From RHKX01 sp963823275 (GTDB taxonomy: Bacteria; Actinomycetota; Thermoleophilia; Solirubrobacterales; 70-9), in assembly GCA_963823275.1 (NCBI GenBank), contig CAWGKW010000001.1, forward strand, positions 1,214,310-1,278,309: DNA of 64,000 nt, read 5' to 3'. Numbering within the stretch: position 1 is the stretch's first letter; every line of letters starts with the position of its first letter. Made by a program: the position numbers and the translations under genes. The notes beneath the pieces are model-generated. The model did not search any database. It was not told where the DNA came from and saw only the letters and a program-made list of their open reading frames with translations. Below, one piece after another: positions 31,948 through 41,480 of this stretch.

Positions 31948-33832
31948 GTGCTAGCCGACGCGCTCGGCACTTACGCCGCCGCCCTGATCGTGATCGCCGC
32001 CTCGACGGCGATCGGGTCCGGAATCCTGGCAGCGGCGGGTGCCCGCAGGTGGTCACCGACCTCGGTGGTCATCGGCCTCGCCACGGCGAGCGTGATCGCC
32101 TGGTGGGCCGTCCGCCTTCCCGGCCACGGCCTGACCGCATTGATCGTATTGGTGGTGGCCTCCGCAGCCGCGGGCGGATTTGCCTCATCGCGACTGTCGG
32201 GCATTCGCGAGGGCATCACCCGCTCGGCGCCGGCCGCCCTGATCGCGCTCGCGGCCGTGTCGATTCCGTTCGGCGTCGAGGGTCACTTCGGCGTGCTCGG
32301 CACCGGCTTCAACGTCGACATGTCCCAGCACCTGTTCGCGGCGAGCTGGCTCGCCGACCCCGGCGGGCTCAGCCCGAGCATCTTTCGCAACGGCTACCCG
32401 CTCGGGCCGCACGCGCTCGCGGTCGCCGCCAACGAGTTGACCGGCGAGCTCAGCATCGCCTTCACCGGGATCACGATCGCCGTCCCGGTCATCGTCGCGA
32501 TCGCGGCGATGGCCGCCCTCGACTCGCTCTCACGCCTGCGGGCCACGCTCGTCGCGGTCCTGACCGCCGTCGCCTACCTCGCCGCTTCCTACCTCGCCCA
32601 GGGTGCCTTCAAGGAGCTGTTTGAGGCGGCGTTCCTGCTCGGCTTCGCGCTCTGGCTTCGCGATCTGACCGGCGATCGGGCCCGCGCCGGCAACGGCCTG
32701 CTTGCCCTCCTGCCCGGAGCCGTGATTGCCGCCGGCGCCCTCTACGTCTACAGCTGGCCCGGACTGGCCTGGCTCGTCGGGACGCTCGGGCTCTGGGCGC
32801 TCGCCGAACTCCTCCGCCGTCGCTCCGAACCGTGGGCGGCGATCCGGCGAGTGCTCCCCTGCGCGCTCGTCGGGCTCCTGCTGTTGGCGGTGATCGCAGC
32901 TCCCGAGATCGATCGGATCGGCAAGTTCGGAACGAGCGTCGACGCCGTCACCGAACGGACGCCCAGGCCCGCTGCCCCCGCGAGCCCCACAGGTGATTCG
33001 GGCGGAGCGGGGGAGGGGGCGGCTCAGACCGCGAGCCGGTCCGCCTCCCCGGGCGTCCCCCGGGAACGCCCCGACTACGACAACGACCTGGGCAACCTCT
33101 TCGGGCAGGTCAACCCGGGCTCCGTCTTCGGGATCTGGCCGAGCGGCGACTTCCGGGTCAACCCCGGCGACGGGGCGGTCCCGGCGCTCGCCTTCTACCT
33201 CGGGGCCGCGTTGGGCGCCCTGGCGGTCGCCCTGGGGGCCATCGGTGCCTGGCGGCAGGCGGAAACCGCGCTTCTGGCCGCGCTGGCCGCAGCGGCCCTG
33301 ATCTGGCTCGCCGCCCGGGTCGGAAGCACTCCCTACACGGCCGCGAAGGCATTGCAGATGATCGCCCCGCTTGCCATGCTCATCGCCGCACGAGGCCTGC
33401 TCGACCCCTTGGCGCCGATTCCCCTCCGGACCCGCAGTCGGCGGAGGCGTCGCGATCCTCGCGGCCGGGTTCGTCGCCGCGGCCGGAGTCTCCAGCGCCC
33501 TCGCCCTCGCCAATGCCCCGGTCGGTCCCGACGACTACAGCCCCGGGGTCCGCAAGCTGAGCAACCGCTTCGCCGGCGAGTCCACGCTGCTGCTGGCGCC
33601 GAGCAACGTGATCGACGAACAGCACGGCAGCGAGTTCTACGGGTGGGAGCTGCGAGGCGCCGGCAGCGCGGAGGTCGGCGCCATTGAGCCGAACACCGGT
33701 GCCGATGCCCCTGGGGGGGTGACGCGAGTCCTCGTCGTCGGCGGGGAGCAGGCCCCCCCGTTCGCGGCTCTGAAGCGGATCGGCAGCTCCAACCGGGTCG
33801 TCCTCTGGCGGGTCCTCGACGGCGGTCAATAG
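31948..33832 (+). CDS. Polytopic membrane protein, glycosyltransferase-C-like (frameshifted)
   Basis: A large membrane protein of 627 residues once one C is removed from the C4 run at 33421-33424. It has about eleven or twelve hydrophobic helices, among them LIVIAASTAIGSGILAAAG, ALIALAAVSIPFGVEGHFG, VIAAGALYVYSWPGLAWLVG and LAFYLGAALGALAVALGAIG. A long external loop follows VDMSQHLFAASWLADPGGLS, the pattern of membrane glycosyltransferases with acidic residues in the first loop. A soluble tail after the last helix contains LSNRFAGESTLLLAPSNVID. The family is not certain, and no catalytic residues can be named. GTG start with GGGCGGGAG upstream. Confidence 0.6.
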
Positions 33833-33842
33833 CATTGCCCCG

Positions 33843-35799
33843 ATGCCCGGACTGACCGTGACATTGCCCGACGGCTCGCCGCTCGAGCTCGCCGCAGGCG
33901 CGAGCGGCGCCGACGCGGCCGCGGCGATCGGGCCGGGCCTCGCCAGGGCCGCTCTCGCGATCAGGGTGGCTGGGGAGACCCGTGATCTCGATGCACCGCT
34001 TTCGGAGGGCGAGGCGATCGAGATCGTCACCGCCAAGAGCGACGGGGCGCTCGACCTGATTCGCCACGATGCCGCTCACGTGATGGCGGAGGCAGTCTGC
34101 GAGCTGTACCCCGGAACGCGCGTTTCGATCGGACCGCCGATCGAGGACGGCTTCTACTACGACTTCGAGTTTCCCGAGGGAGTCTCGCTCTCCGACTCCG
34201 ACCTCGAGCGGATCGAGGCGAGGATGGCCGAGCACATCGCCGCCGACGAGGGCTTCGAGCGCACCGACATCCCCGTCGCCGACGCGCTCGAGCGCTTCCG
34301 CGCCGAGGATCAGCCGTACAAGGTCGAGCTGATCGAGGACCTGATCGCGAGCGAGGGGGTCGAGACCGTATCGCTCTACCGCAACGGCGAGTTCACGGAC
34401 CTCTGCCGCGGCCCTCACGCACCCTCGACGGGGCGGATCGCCGCGATCAAGCTGAACTCGCTCGCCGGCGCTTACTGGCGCGGCGACGAGACCCGGCAGA
34501 TGCTGACCCGGATCTACGGCACCGCGTTCTTCTCCAAGACAGGACCTGGCGGCACACCTCGAGCGGATCGAAGAGGCCAAGGCACGTGACCATCGAAAGC
34601 TGGGCCCCCAGCTCGACCTCTTCCTGTTCCGCGAGGAGTCGCCCGGGATGCCGTTCTGGCTGCCTCAGGGGACGGTGCTGCTGAAGCTGATCCGCGAGCA
34701 GGTCGACGCGCAGCTGGCCAAGCGCGGCTACGTCGAGATCCGCACCCCGGAGGTCATGGACGTCGATCTCTGGCACCGCTCCGGCCACTACGAGAACTAC
34801 CGCGAGAACATGTACTTCGCCGAGCCATCCGATCGCGATCGCGAGGAGGGCGACCGGAAGTTCGCCCTGAAGCCGATGAACTGCCCCGGTGCCTGCCTCG
34901 TCTTCGACTCCGCCCGCCACTCCTACCGCGACCTGCCCCTGCGGCTCGCCGAATACGGCAACGTCTCCCGCTACGAGCGGGAGGGGGTCCTGCACGGGCT
35001 GTTGCGGGTTCGGGCGTTCACCCAGGACGATGCCCACGTCTTCTGCACGCCCGAACAGATCGAGCGCGAGGTGATCGATATCTGCGAGGCGATCGACGAG
35101 CTCTACGAGACCTTCGGCTTCGACGATGTCAGCGTCGAGCTCTCGACCCGCCCGGAGAAGGCGATCGGCACCGACGAGCAATGGGAGATGGCCGAGAAGG
35201 CGCTCGCCGGGGCGCTCGACGAGCAGGGGCGCCCCTACACGCTCAACCCCGGCGACGGTGCCTTCTACGGCCCCAAGATCGACTTCCACGTGACCGACGC
35301 CCTCGGCCGTTCCTGGCAGCTCGGCACCTGCCAGCTCGACTTCATGATGCCCGACCGCTTCGAGCTCGAATACCAAGGGGCCGACAACGCCAACCACCGC
35401 CCGGTGATGATCCACCGTGCCCTTCTGGGGTCGATGGAGCGCTTCGCCGGGATCCTGATCGAGCACCACGCGGGTCGCTTCCCCGGCTGGCTGGCGCCGA
35501 CGCAGGCCGCGATCCTCCCGGTCTCCGACCGCCACAACGAGGGGGCCGGCAGGCTGCTGGTGGCCCTGCGGGCGGCGGGGATCCGGGCCCGGATCGACGA
35601 CCGCAGCGAGTCGGTGGGTCGCAAGATTCGCGACGCGGAGCTGTCGAAGGTTCCCTACATGCTCGTGCTCGGCGACCGCGAGGCCGAGGCCGGGGGGGCC
35701 TCGGTCCGCTCGCACTCCGACGGCGATCTCGGCGTGCTCAGCACTGAGGAGCTCATCGCCCGGCTCTCCGATCATCGGTCGCTTGCGGGGCTCTCGTAG
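33843..35799 (+). CDS. thrS: Threonyl-tRNA synthetase (frameshifted)
   Basis: Charges tRNA-Thr and edits mischarged serine. The layout is the TGS domain (about residues 3-60), the editing domain with RHDAAHVMAEA (H-x3-H) and GFYYDFEFPE, then the class II catalytic core with PMNCPGACLVF, LRLAEYGNVSRYEREGVLHG and FCTPEQIE, and the C-terminal anticodon-binding domain with VGRKIRDAELSKVPYMLVLG. One extra A near 34539 breaks the frame: it reads FFSKTGPGG where FFSKQDLAAHLERIEEAK is expected. With one base removed the protein has 651 residues, the usual length. The gene is essential, so this is probably a sequencing or assembly error. TAGCAT lies seven bases before the ATG. Confidence 0.95.
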
Positions 35800-35808
35800 A
35801 CACTCGCG

Positions 35809-35839
35809 TTGACGTCCCCAGTCAGGTCGTGTCTATACT
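35809..35839 (+). promoter_or_regulatory. Promoter upstream of infC
   Basis: TTGACG (35809-35814) and TATACT (35834-35839), separated by 19 bases, are the best sigma-70-like pair in the window. The spacing is slightly long. The expected transcription start falls at or just before the ATG at 35848, so a leaderless leader ORF may be the first thing translated. Confidence 0.6.
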
Positions 35840-35847
35840 GCGCGGCG

Positions 35848-35880
35848 ATGCACCTCGGCCAGACCACGTCGCGCCCCTGA
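35848..35880 (+). CDS. Possible leaderless 10-residue leader peptide before infC
   Basis: A small open frame MHLGQTTSRP that begins exactly where the promoter predicts the transcript to start. It ends 88 bases before infC. It may be a regulatory minicistron or chance. It contains no run of a single regulatory amino acid, so classical attenuation is not suggested. Confidence 0.3.
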   Translation: MHLGQTTSRP

Positions 35881-35968
35881 GCGCTCGTGCCCTCGATACG
35901 TTTGTCCTGCATCCCTCGTCCCACCCCCTCCGCGTTGACCGCTTGACGCTCAACGCCCCCTCGCGCTA

Positions 35969-36532
35969 GTGCCGGTCCCGCGTCGCTTCGATCGGCGTCC
36001 CCCCGAACGGGACCTGACTCGCATCAATGAGCGCATCCGCGTTCCCAAGGTCCGCCTGATCGGCGCCGACGGTGAGCAGGTCGGCGTCGTCGATACCGAC
36101 GAGGCTCGCAAGATCGCCCGTGAGGCCGATCTCGACCTGGTCGAGGTCGCACCCGATTCGCGTCCGCCCGTCTGCCGGTTGCTCGACTATTCCAAGTACA
36201 AGTACGAGCAGGAGCAGAAGGCCAAGCAGGCCCGTAAGCATCAGCAGCAGGTCAACGTCCGCGAGATCAAGCTGCGCCCGAAGATCGCCGACCACGACTA
36301 CGAGACCAAGAAGGGTCACGTCGAGCGGTTTCTCAACAAGAAGGACAAGGTCAAGGTCACGATCATGTTCCGCGGTCGTGAACAGGCCCACCCCGAGCGC
36401 GGACGGGCTCTGCTGGAGCGGCTCCACGAGGATCTCGGCGAGCTCGCCGTCGTCGAGCAGTCGCCGCAGCAGGAGGGCCGCAACATGCATATGGTCCTCG
36501 CCCCCGGCAAGGTCGCCGGCAGTCCAACCTGA
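35969..36532 (+). CDS. infC: Translation initiation factor IF-3
   Basis: IF-3 binds the 30S subunit, prevents early 50S joining and checks the initiator tRNA. The 187-residue protein has the N-terminal domain (INERIRVPKVRLIGADGEQV, EVAPDSRPPVCRLLDYSKYK) and the C-terminal domain (VREIKLRPKIADHDYETKKG, VTIMFRGREQAHPERG). The frame is closed by a TGA at 35936, and GTG at 35969 is the only usable start. No Shine-Dalgarno precedes it, which may matter because IF-3 genes often regulate themselves through a poor start. Normally infC is followed by rpmI and rplT; here two aminotransferase genes intervene. Confidence 0.95.
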   Translation: MPVPRRFDRRPPERDLTRINERIRVPKVRLIGADGEQVGVVDTDEARKIAREADLDLVEVAPDSRPPVCRLLDYSKYKYEQEQKAKQARKHQQQVNVREIKLRPKIADHDYETKKGHVERFLNKKDKVKVTIMFRGREQAHPERGRALLERLHEDLGELAVVEQSPQQEGRNMHMVLAPGKVAGSPT

Positions 36533-36610
36533 GTCTCGGCTTGAGCCGGGCCGCAGAATCGCACGCAGTACTTCAGCCGGACGGCAGTTCGGCCGAGTAG
36601 CGGCCTACCG

Positions 36611-37788
36611 ATGAACGGCCCGCCCGAGCAGATCCCCGTCTTCGACGTTCGCGTCACCGATGAGGATCTCGTCGCCGTCGAGGATGCACTCCGCTCGGGC
36701 TGGCTGACGATGGGCGAGCGCACCGAGCGCTTCGAGCGCGAGTTCGCGGAGAGCATCGGCTCCGCCCACGCGGTGGCATTGTCGAGCTGTACCGCGGCCC
36801 TCCACCTCGCCTGCCTGGCCGCCGATATCGGGCCCGGTGACGAAGTGATCGTGCCGTCGATGACATTCGCCGCGACGGCGAACGCCGTCCGGTACACGGG
36901 CGCCACCCCGGTCTTCGCCGACGTCGTCTCCGAGCGCGATCTCGGGATCGACGTCGATCACGTCGAGACCCTCGTCAACGAGCGGACCAGGGCCGTGATC
37001 CCGGTTCACTACGCCGGCTACCCCGTCGCCATCGACCGTCTTGGCGAGCTGTGCGCGGGCCTCGGGCTGACCATGATCGAGGACGTCGCCCACGCTCCCA
37101 GTGCCCGGCTTCACCCGGGCGGGGAAGAAGCTCGGAAGCTTCGGCGCGATGGGCTGCTTCAGCTTCTTCCCCAACAAGGTCCTCGGGGTCGGCGAGGGCG
37201 GGGCTCTCGTCACCGACTCCGAGGAGATCGCCGCGCGGGTCCGACGGCTGCGCTCTCAGGGGATGACCGCGGTCTCAATCGATCGGCATCGCGGCTCCGC
37301 GATCGACTACGACGTGTACGAGCGCGGCTACAACTATCGCTTCGACGATCCACGGGCGGCCCTCCTGCTCTCGCGGTTCCATCGACTGGAGCGGGAGCTC
37401 GAGCCGACGACGGTCGGTCGTCGCCCGGTACCGGGAGCTTCTGGCCGGCGTGCCGGAGCTGACGATTCCCTACGCCGAGTTCGATCTCGACTGCTCGTCG
37501 TGCTACCTGATGGGCCTGCTGGCTCCCGATGCGGCCACCCGGCGGGATCTGCGCGAGCGGCTCGCCGCGGTTCACGGAGTGCAGACCACGATGTACCCGG
37601 CCGTGCACCTGTTCACGGCCTACCGGGAGGCGTACGGCGAGATCTCGCTGCCGGTGACGGAGCGGGTTGCCGAGGGGCTCTTCTCGATCCCCCTCTTTCC
37701 TCACATCAGCTCCGAGCAGCAGGGGCGAGTCGTCAGCGGGTTGATCGAGTCGCTCTCCGAGGTCGTGGCGACGGGTGGCCTGCGGTGA
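36611..37788 (+). CDS. DegT/DnrJ/EryC1/StrS sugar aminotransferase (frameshifted)
   Basis: A PLP enzyme that converts keto-sugar nucleotides to amino sugars. The blocks are SGWLTMGERTERFEREFAE, AVALSSCTAALHLACLAA, VIVPSMTFAATANAVRYTGA, the PLP-phosphate segment IEDVAHAPSA, and the lysine loop CFSFFPNKVLGVGEGGAL. GYNYRFDDPRAALLLSRFH and a C-terminal LVVLP-like region follow. Two single-base insertions, near 37110 and at about 37405, place the parts in three frames; removing them gives 391 residues, as expected for the family. It overlaps the next gene, a relative, at GTGA. The pair probably makes an amino sugar for surface glycans. Confidence 0.85.
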
Positions 37789-38921
37789 GCTGGCGACTTC
37801 CGCTCGCCGACGTCCAGCTTTCGGAGCCGGTGATCGAAGCCTCGATGGATGCCCTGCGCAGCAACTGGCTGACCATGGGCCCCCGCACCCAGAGGCTCGA
37901 GCAGGATTTCGCCGAGCGCCAGGGTCGCGCCCACGGAGTCGCGGTCTCGAGCGGCACGGCCGGCCTTCACCTGGCGATGCTCGCTGCCGGGGTCGGTCCC
38001 GGAGATGAGGTGGTCGTTCCGGCGGTCGGTTTCGTCGCCGACGCACACGCCGCCCATTGGTGTGGCGGGCGCACCGTCTTCGCCGACATCGAGTCCGCTG
38101 AGCGGCCGCTGCTCGACGTGGGCGCGGTCGAGGCGCTGATCAACGATCGCACCAGGGCGGTGCTCGTGGTTCACATGTTCGGCTACGCCTGCGGTATGGA
38201 CAAGCTGCGGATTCTCTGCGCGGACCGCGGGATCGAGCTGATCGAGGACTGCTGCGAGGCGGCCGGTTCGACCTTCGCCGACGGATCACCGATCGGGACC
38301 GCATCGCTCGCCGGCTGCTTCAGCTTCTTCGCCAAGACGCAGCTGCCGGTGGGCGAGGGTGGAATCGTGGTCACCGACGACGCCGTGGCCGCCGAGCGCA
38401 TGCGGTCGTTGCGATCACACGCCATGACTTCGGTCACCTGGGATCGCCACCGAGGTCACGCCGAGACCTACGACGTGACCGATCTCGGATTCAACTATCG
38501 CCTCGACGAGCCGCGGGCGGCGATGGCGGAGGCGCACCTCGCCGCCCTCGAGGAGAAGGTCGCCAGGCTGCGGACGACCGTGTCCCGGTACCGGGAGCGG
38601 CTGGCCGGAATCGACGGGGTGGAGACGCCCTTCACCGACGAGGGTGCGAGCCGCTCGGGCCACTTCGCCTTCCCGGTCGTGTTCGCCGACGGTGAGACCA
38701 GGGACCGCGTCCGGATGGGCCTGACCGAACGCAGGATTCAGACCACCTTCTATCCGGCGATCACCGATCTCTCCCTCTACGCCGAGCAGGGCGTCGAGTA
38801 TCCCTGCCCCCGGGCCGAGGACTTCGCCTCCAGGCACCTGTCGATGCCGCTGTCGAGCTCCATGTCCAGCGAGGATGTGGACCTCGCCTGCGATGAGCTC
38901 TCGGCCGTGCTCGACGGCTGA
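37785..38921 (+). CDS. DegT/DnrJ/EryC1/StrS sugar aminotransferase
   Basis: Second PLP sugar aminotransferase of 378 residues, related to the one just upstream (shared SNWLTMGPRTQRLEQDFAER against SGWLTMGERTERFEREFAE). Conserved parts are VAVSSGTAGLHLAMLAAGVG, VVVPAVGFVADAHAAHWCGG, IELIEDCCEAAGSTFADG and the Schiff-base lysine in CFSFFAKTQLPVGEGGIVV. GFNYRLDEPRAAMAEAHL follows. The GTG overlaps the preceding stop, so the two are coupled. Substrate specificity is unknown. The tandem pair lies between infC and rpmI, which are adjacent in most bacteria. Confidence 0.92.
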   Translation: MSWRLPLADVQLSEPVIEASMDALRSNWLTMGPRTQRLEQDFAERQGRAHGVAVSSGTAGLHLAMLAAGVGPGDEVVVPAVGFVADAHAAHWCGGRTVFADIESAERPLLDVGAVEALINDRTRAVLVVHMFGYACGMDKLRILCADRGIELIEDCCEAAGSTFADGSPIGTASLAGCFSFFAKTQLPVGEGGIVVTDDAVAAERMRSLRSHAMTSVTWDRHRGHAETYDVTDLGFNYRLDEPRAAMAEAHLAALEEKVARLRTTVSRYRERLAGIDGVETPFTDEGASRSGHFAFPVVFADGETRDRVRMGLTERRIQTTFYPAITDLSLYAEQGVEYPCPRAEDFASRHLSMPLSSSMSSEDVDLACDELSAVLDG

Positions 38922-38971
38922 GCGGGCCCCGCCTGAGAGCTGGGCGACACCGCCGGGGCGCGCTCTGCTTC

Positions 38972-38977
38972 AATACT
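38972..38977 (+). promoter_or_regulatory. Putative -10 element of leaderless rpmI
   Basis: AATACT lies seven bases before the rpmI ATG at 38985. The infC promoter ends in a similar ATACTGCG string. No Shine-Dalgarno is present. Transcription of rpmI-rplT separately from infC would follow. Confidence 0.45.
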
Positions 38978-38984
38978 GCGTCCG

Positions 38985-39182
38985 ATGCCGAAGATGAAGA
39001 CCCACAGCGGCGCCAAGAAGCGCTTCAAGAAGACGTCCACGGGCAAGCTCCGGGGCCGTCGTGCCTACTCGAGCCACATCCTCGAGAAGAAGTCGCCGAA
39101 GCGGAAGCGCCAGATGGCGCGCCCGGTCGAGATCGCCCCCGCCGATCAGCCGCGCGTCAGAAAACTGCTGGGCGGCAAGTAG
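38985..39182 (+). CDS. rpmI: 50S ribosomal protein L35
   Basis: A 65-residue basic ribosomal protein with the full L35 signature MPKMKTHSGAKKRFKKTSTG and a C-terminal RVRKLLGGK. It precedes rplT by three bases, the usual pair. An apparent own promoter lies seven bases upstream and there is no Shine-Dalgarno, suggesting leaderless translation. Confidence 0.97.
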   Translation: MPKMKTHSGAKKRFKKTSTGKLRGRRAYSSHILEKKSPKRKRQMARPVEIAPADQPRVRKLLGGK

Positions 39183-39185
39183 CCG

Positions 39186-39542
39186 ATGCCGAGGGCTACC
39201 AACGCAGTCGCGCGGCGGCGGCGCCGCAAGAAGACCCTCGCCCAGGCGAAGGGCTACTACGGGCGCAAGCACTCGAGCTACCGTTTCGCCAACGAGCAGA
39301 TCATGCGGTCGGGCCAGTACGCCTACCGCGATCGCCGCAATCGCAAGCGTGAGTTCCGGCGTCTGTGGATCACCCGGATCAATGCCGCGTCGCGTCAGCA
39401 CGGCATGAGCTACTCCAACTTCATTCACGGCCTCAGCGAGGCCGGGGTCGAGGTGAACCGCAAGATGCTGGCCGATATCGCGGTCAACGATCCAGAGGCG
39501 TTCCGCCGATTTGCCGAGGTGGCCCGGGAGGCCGTGGCGTAG
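39186..39542 (+). CDS. rplT: 50S ribosomal protein L20
   Basis: A 118-residue early-assembly protein of the large subunit. The N-terminal basic tail MPRATNAVARRRRRKKTLAQ and the globular part RRLWITRINAASRQHGMSY and NFIHGLSEAGVEVNRKMLAD are standard. In many bacteria L20 represses its own operon by binding the mRNA; no obvious L20-binding leader is visible upstream of rpmI here. A strong terminator follows after 24 bases. Confidence 0.97.
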   Translation: MPRATNAVARRRRRKKTLAQAKGYYGRKHSSYRFANEQIMRSGQYAYRDRRNRKREFRRLWITRINAASRQHGMSYSNFIHGLSEAGVEVNRKMLADIAVNDPEAFRRFAEVAREAVA

Positions 39543-39566
39543 GTCACGGTCGCATCGACGATTCCC

Positions 39567-39596
39567 GGGCGGCCCATGGTTGGGCCGCCCTTTTTT
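39567..39596 (+). terminator. Rho-independent terminator after rplT
   Basis: A ten-base perfect stem, GGGCGGCCCA (39567-39576) with TGGGCCGCCC (39581-39590), a TGGT loop and six T's. This is the clearest intrinsic terminator in the window. It ends the rpmI-rplT unit, so the following rRNA methyltransferase and pheS-pheT genes need their own promoter. Confidence 0.93.
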
Positions 39597-39624
39597 GTTC
39601 CGCGACCAGATCAGGACCTTTGTG

Positions 39625-40353
39625 ATGATCACGAGCAACGACAACGAGAAGCTGAAGCTGGTTCGCAAGCTGCGCGACCGCAAGTGGCGGGAGCGCGAGG
39701 GCATGTTCGCGACCGAGGGCGAGGACCTCGTGGTCGCGGGCGTCGAGGCCGGCTGGGCGCCCGTCGAGCTGCTGGTCGCAGCCGGGTCCGGGGTCCTCGG
39801 TAATGGAGTCGAAGGCGTCGAGGTCGAGCCCGATCTCCTCGACGGGGTCTCGTCGCTCGGCTCAGGGACGCGCGTGATCGCCGTTTGGCGGATCCCCCTC
39901 GAGCCCTCGGCCGATGGGCCGGTGGTCTACCTGCATGGGGTGGGTGACCCCGGCAACGTCGGCACGATCGTGCGGACGGCCGCGGCCCTGGCCGGCGGGC
40001 GGGTCGTGCTCGGAGCCGGCTGCGCCGATCCGTACTCACCGAAGGCGGTGCGCGCGAGCATGGGGGCCATCTTCGCGAGCTCGCCGACGCGGGGGCGGGT
40101 GGAGGACACCCCGAGCCCCAGGGTCGGGCTCGTCGCCCACGGCGGCCAGGACATCGACAGAGCCGTCGCCGGGCTCCCTGGAACGCCGACGCTCTGTCTC
40201 GGGGCCGAGCGGGAGGGGCTGCCACCGGTGATCGTCGAGGCCTGCGATGCGACCGCCACCATTCCCCTGCAAAGCGGCATGGAATCACTGAACGTCGCCG
40301 CGGCGGCGGCGATCGGCCTGCAGCGGATATCGTCGATCGCCGCGGGCGGGTGA
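39625..40353 (+). CDS. TrmH/SpoU family RNA 2'-O-methyltransferase
   Basis: A 242-residue SPOUT methyltransferase that methylates ribose in rRNA or tRNA. An N-terminal substrate-binding part (KLVRKLRDRKWREREGMFAT, VAGVEAGWAPVELLVAAGS) is like the L30e-type domain. The knotted C-terminal domain has VVYLHGVGDPGNVGTIVRTA, YSPKAVRASMGAIFASS and the SAM loop CLGAEREGLPP, followed by IPLQSGMESLNVAAAAAIGL, where N and the S/N pair are catalytic. A gene of this family commonly stands upstream of pheS, as here. The ATG at 39625 is preferred, although GTG at 39622 would also work. Confidence 0.9.
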   Translation: MITSNDNEKLKLVRKLRDRKWREREGMFATEGEDLVVAGVEAGWAPVELLVAAGSGVLGNGVEGVEVEPDLLDGVSSLGSGTRVIAVWRIPLEPSADGPVVYLHGVGDPGNVGTIVRTAAALAGGRVVLGAGCADPYSPKAVRASMGAIFASSPTRGRVEDTPSPRVGLVAHGGQDIDRAVAGLPGTPTLCLGAEREGLPPVIVEACDATATIPLQSGMESLNVAAAAAIGLQRISSIAAGG

Positions 40354-40361
40354 GCTGAACG

Positions 40362-41480
40362 ATGCTGGAACGGATCGAGTCGATACGCCAGGAAGCGCGG
40401 GCCGCAATCGAGTCCGCGCCCGACGCTGCCGCCGTCGAGGACGCACGGGTCCGGTTCCTGGGGCGAAAGGCCGAGCTGACGATGATTCTGCGCGGGATCG
40501 GCGAGCTGCCCCCAGAGCAACGGGGTCCGGTCGGCAAGACCGGCAACCAGGTCCGCCGGGAGCTCGAGTCCATGCTCGCCGAGGCCAAGGCCCGTCACGA
40601 GCGGGCCGAGCTCGACAGCCGGCTGGCATCCGAGTCGATCGATGTGACGCTGCCTGGAACGCCGCCCGTGCGGCTCGGGCACCTGCATCCGCTGACGAGG
40701 ACTCGCCGCGAGATCGAGGACGTCTTCGTCGGCCTCGGCTACCAGGTGCTCGAGGGCCCGGAGGTCGAACACGACTACTACAACTTCACCGCGCTCAACT
40801 ACCCGCCCGGCCACCCGGCGCGGATGCTTCAGGACACCTTCTACGTCGACCCGGCGTCGCTCGGCCCGGCCGCTGCGCTCTTCGGCTCCGACGGCGAGCC
40901 GCTCCAGCGCCCCGCCGGCCCGCGCGACGTTCTGCTGAGGACCCACACATCGCCGATGCAGATCCGCGGGATGGAGGATCGCGAGCCCCCGATCTTCATC
41001 ATCGTCCCGGGTCGCGTCTACAGGCGCGATTCCGACGCGACCCATACTCCGATGTTCAACCAGATCGAGGGACTCGCGGTCGGGGAGGGGATCACCCTCG
41101 CCGACCTCCATGGGACGCTGCTCACGTTCGCTCGGGAGATCTTCGGCCCCGATCGTGAATTGCGGATTCGCCCGCACTTCTTCCCGTTCACGGAGCCCAG
41201 CGTCGAGGTCGACGTCTCCTGCTTCCGCTGCGGGGGATCGGGTCGGTACGAGTCCGAGCGCTGCAGCCTCTGCAAGGGCACCGGCTGGCTCGAGATCCTC
41301 GGTGCCGGCATGGTCGACCCGAACGTGTTCGGGTTCGTCGAGGAGCGCGGATACGACCCCGAACGGGTTCAGGGCTTCGCCTTCGGCCTCGGCATCGAGC
41401 GGGTTGCGATGCTCAAGCACGGCGTTCCCGACCTGCGGATGCTCTTCGACAACGACGTGCGTCTGCTGGAGCAGTTCTGA
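40362..41480 (+). CDS. pheS: Phenylalanyl-tRNA synthetase alpha subunit
   Basis: Alpha subunit of the heterotetrameric synthetase. The 372-residue protein has an N-terminal coiled coil (about residues 1-85), then class II motifs: HPLTRTRREIEDVFVGLGYQ, RTHTSPMQIRGM, RVYRRDSDATHTPMFNQIEG and the C-terminal GFAFGLGIERVAMLKHGVPD. A zinc-knuckle-like insertion, CFRCGGSGRYESERCSLC, lies between motifs 2 and 3; it occurs in a subset of bacteria and is in frame. It lies nine bases after the rRNA methyltransferase gene and its stop overlaps the pheT start. Confidence 0.96.
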   Translation: MLERIESIRQEARAAIESAPDAAAVEDARVRFLGRKAELTMILRGIGELPPEQRGPVGKTGNQVRRELESMLAEAKARHERAELDSRLASESIDVTLPGTPPVRLGHLHPLTRTRREIEDVFVGLGYQVLEGPEVEHDYYNFTALNYPPGHPARMLQDTFYVDPASLGPAAALFGSDGEPLQRPAGPRDVLLRTHTSPMQIRGMEDREPPIFIIVPGRVYRRDSDATHTPMFNQIEGLAVGEGITLADLHGTLLTFAREIFGPDRELRIRPHFFPFTEPSVEVDVSCFRCGGSGRYESERCSLCKGTGWLEILGAGMVDPNVFGFVEERGYDPERVQGFAFGLGIERVAMLKHGVPDLRMLFDNDVRLLEQF

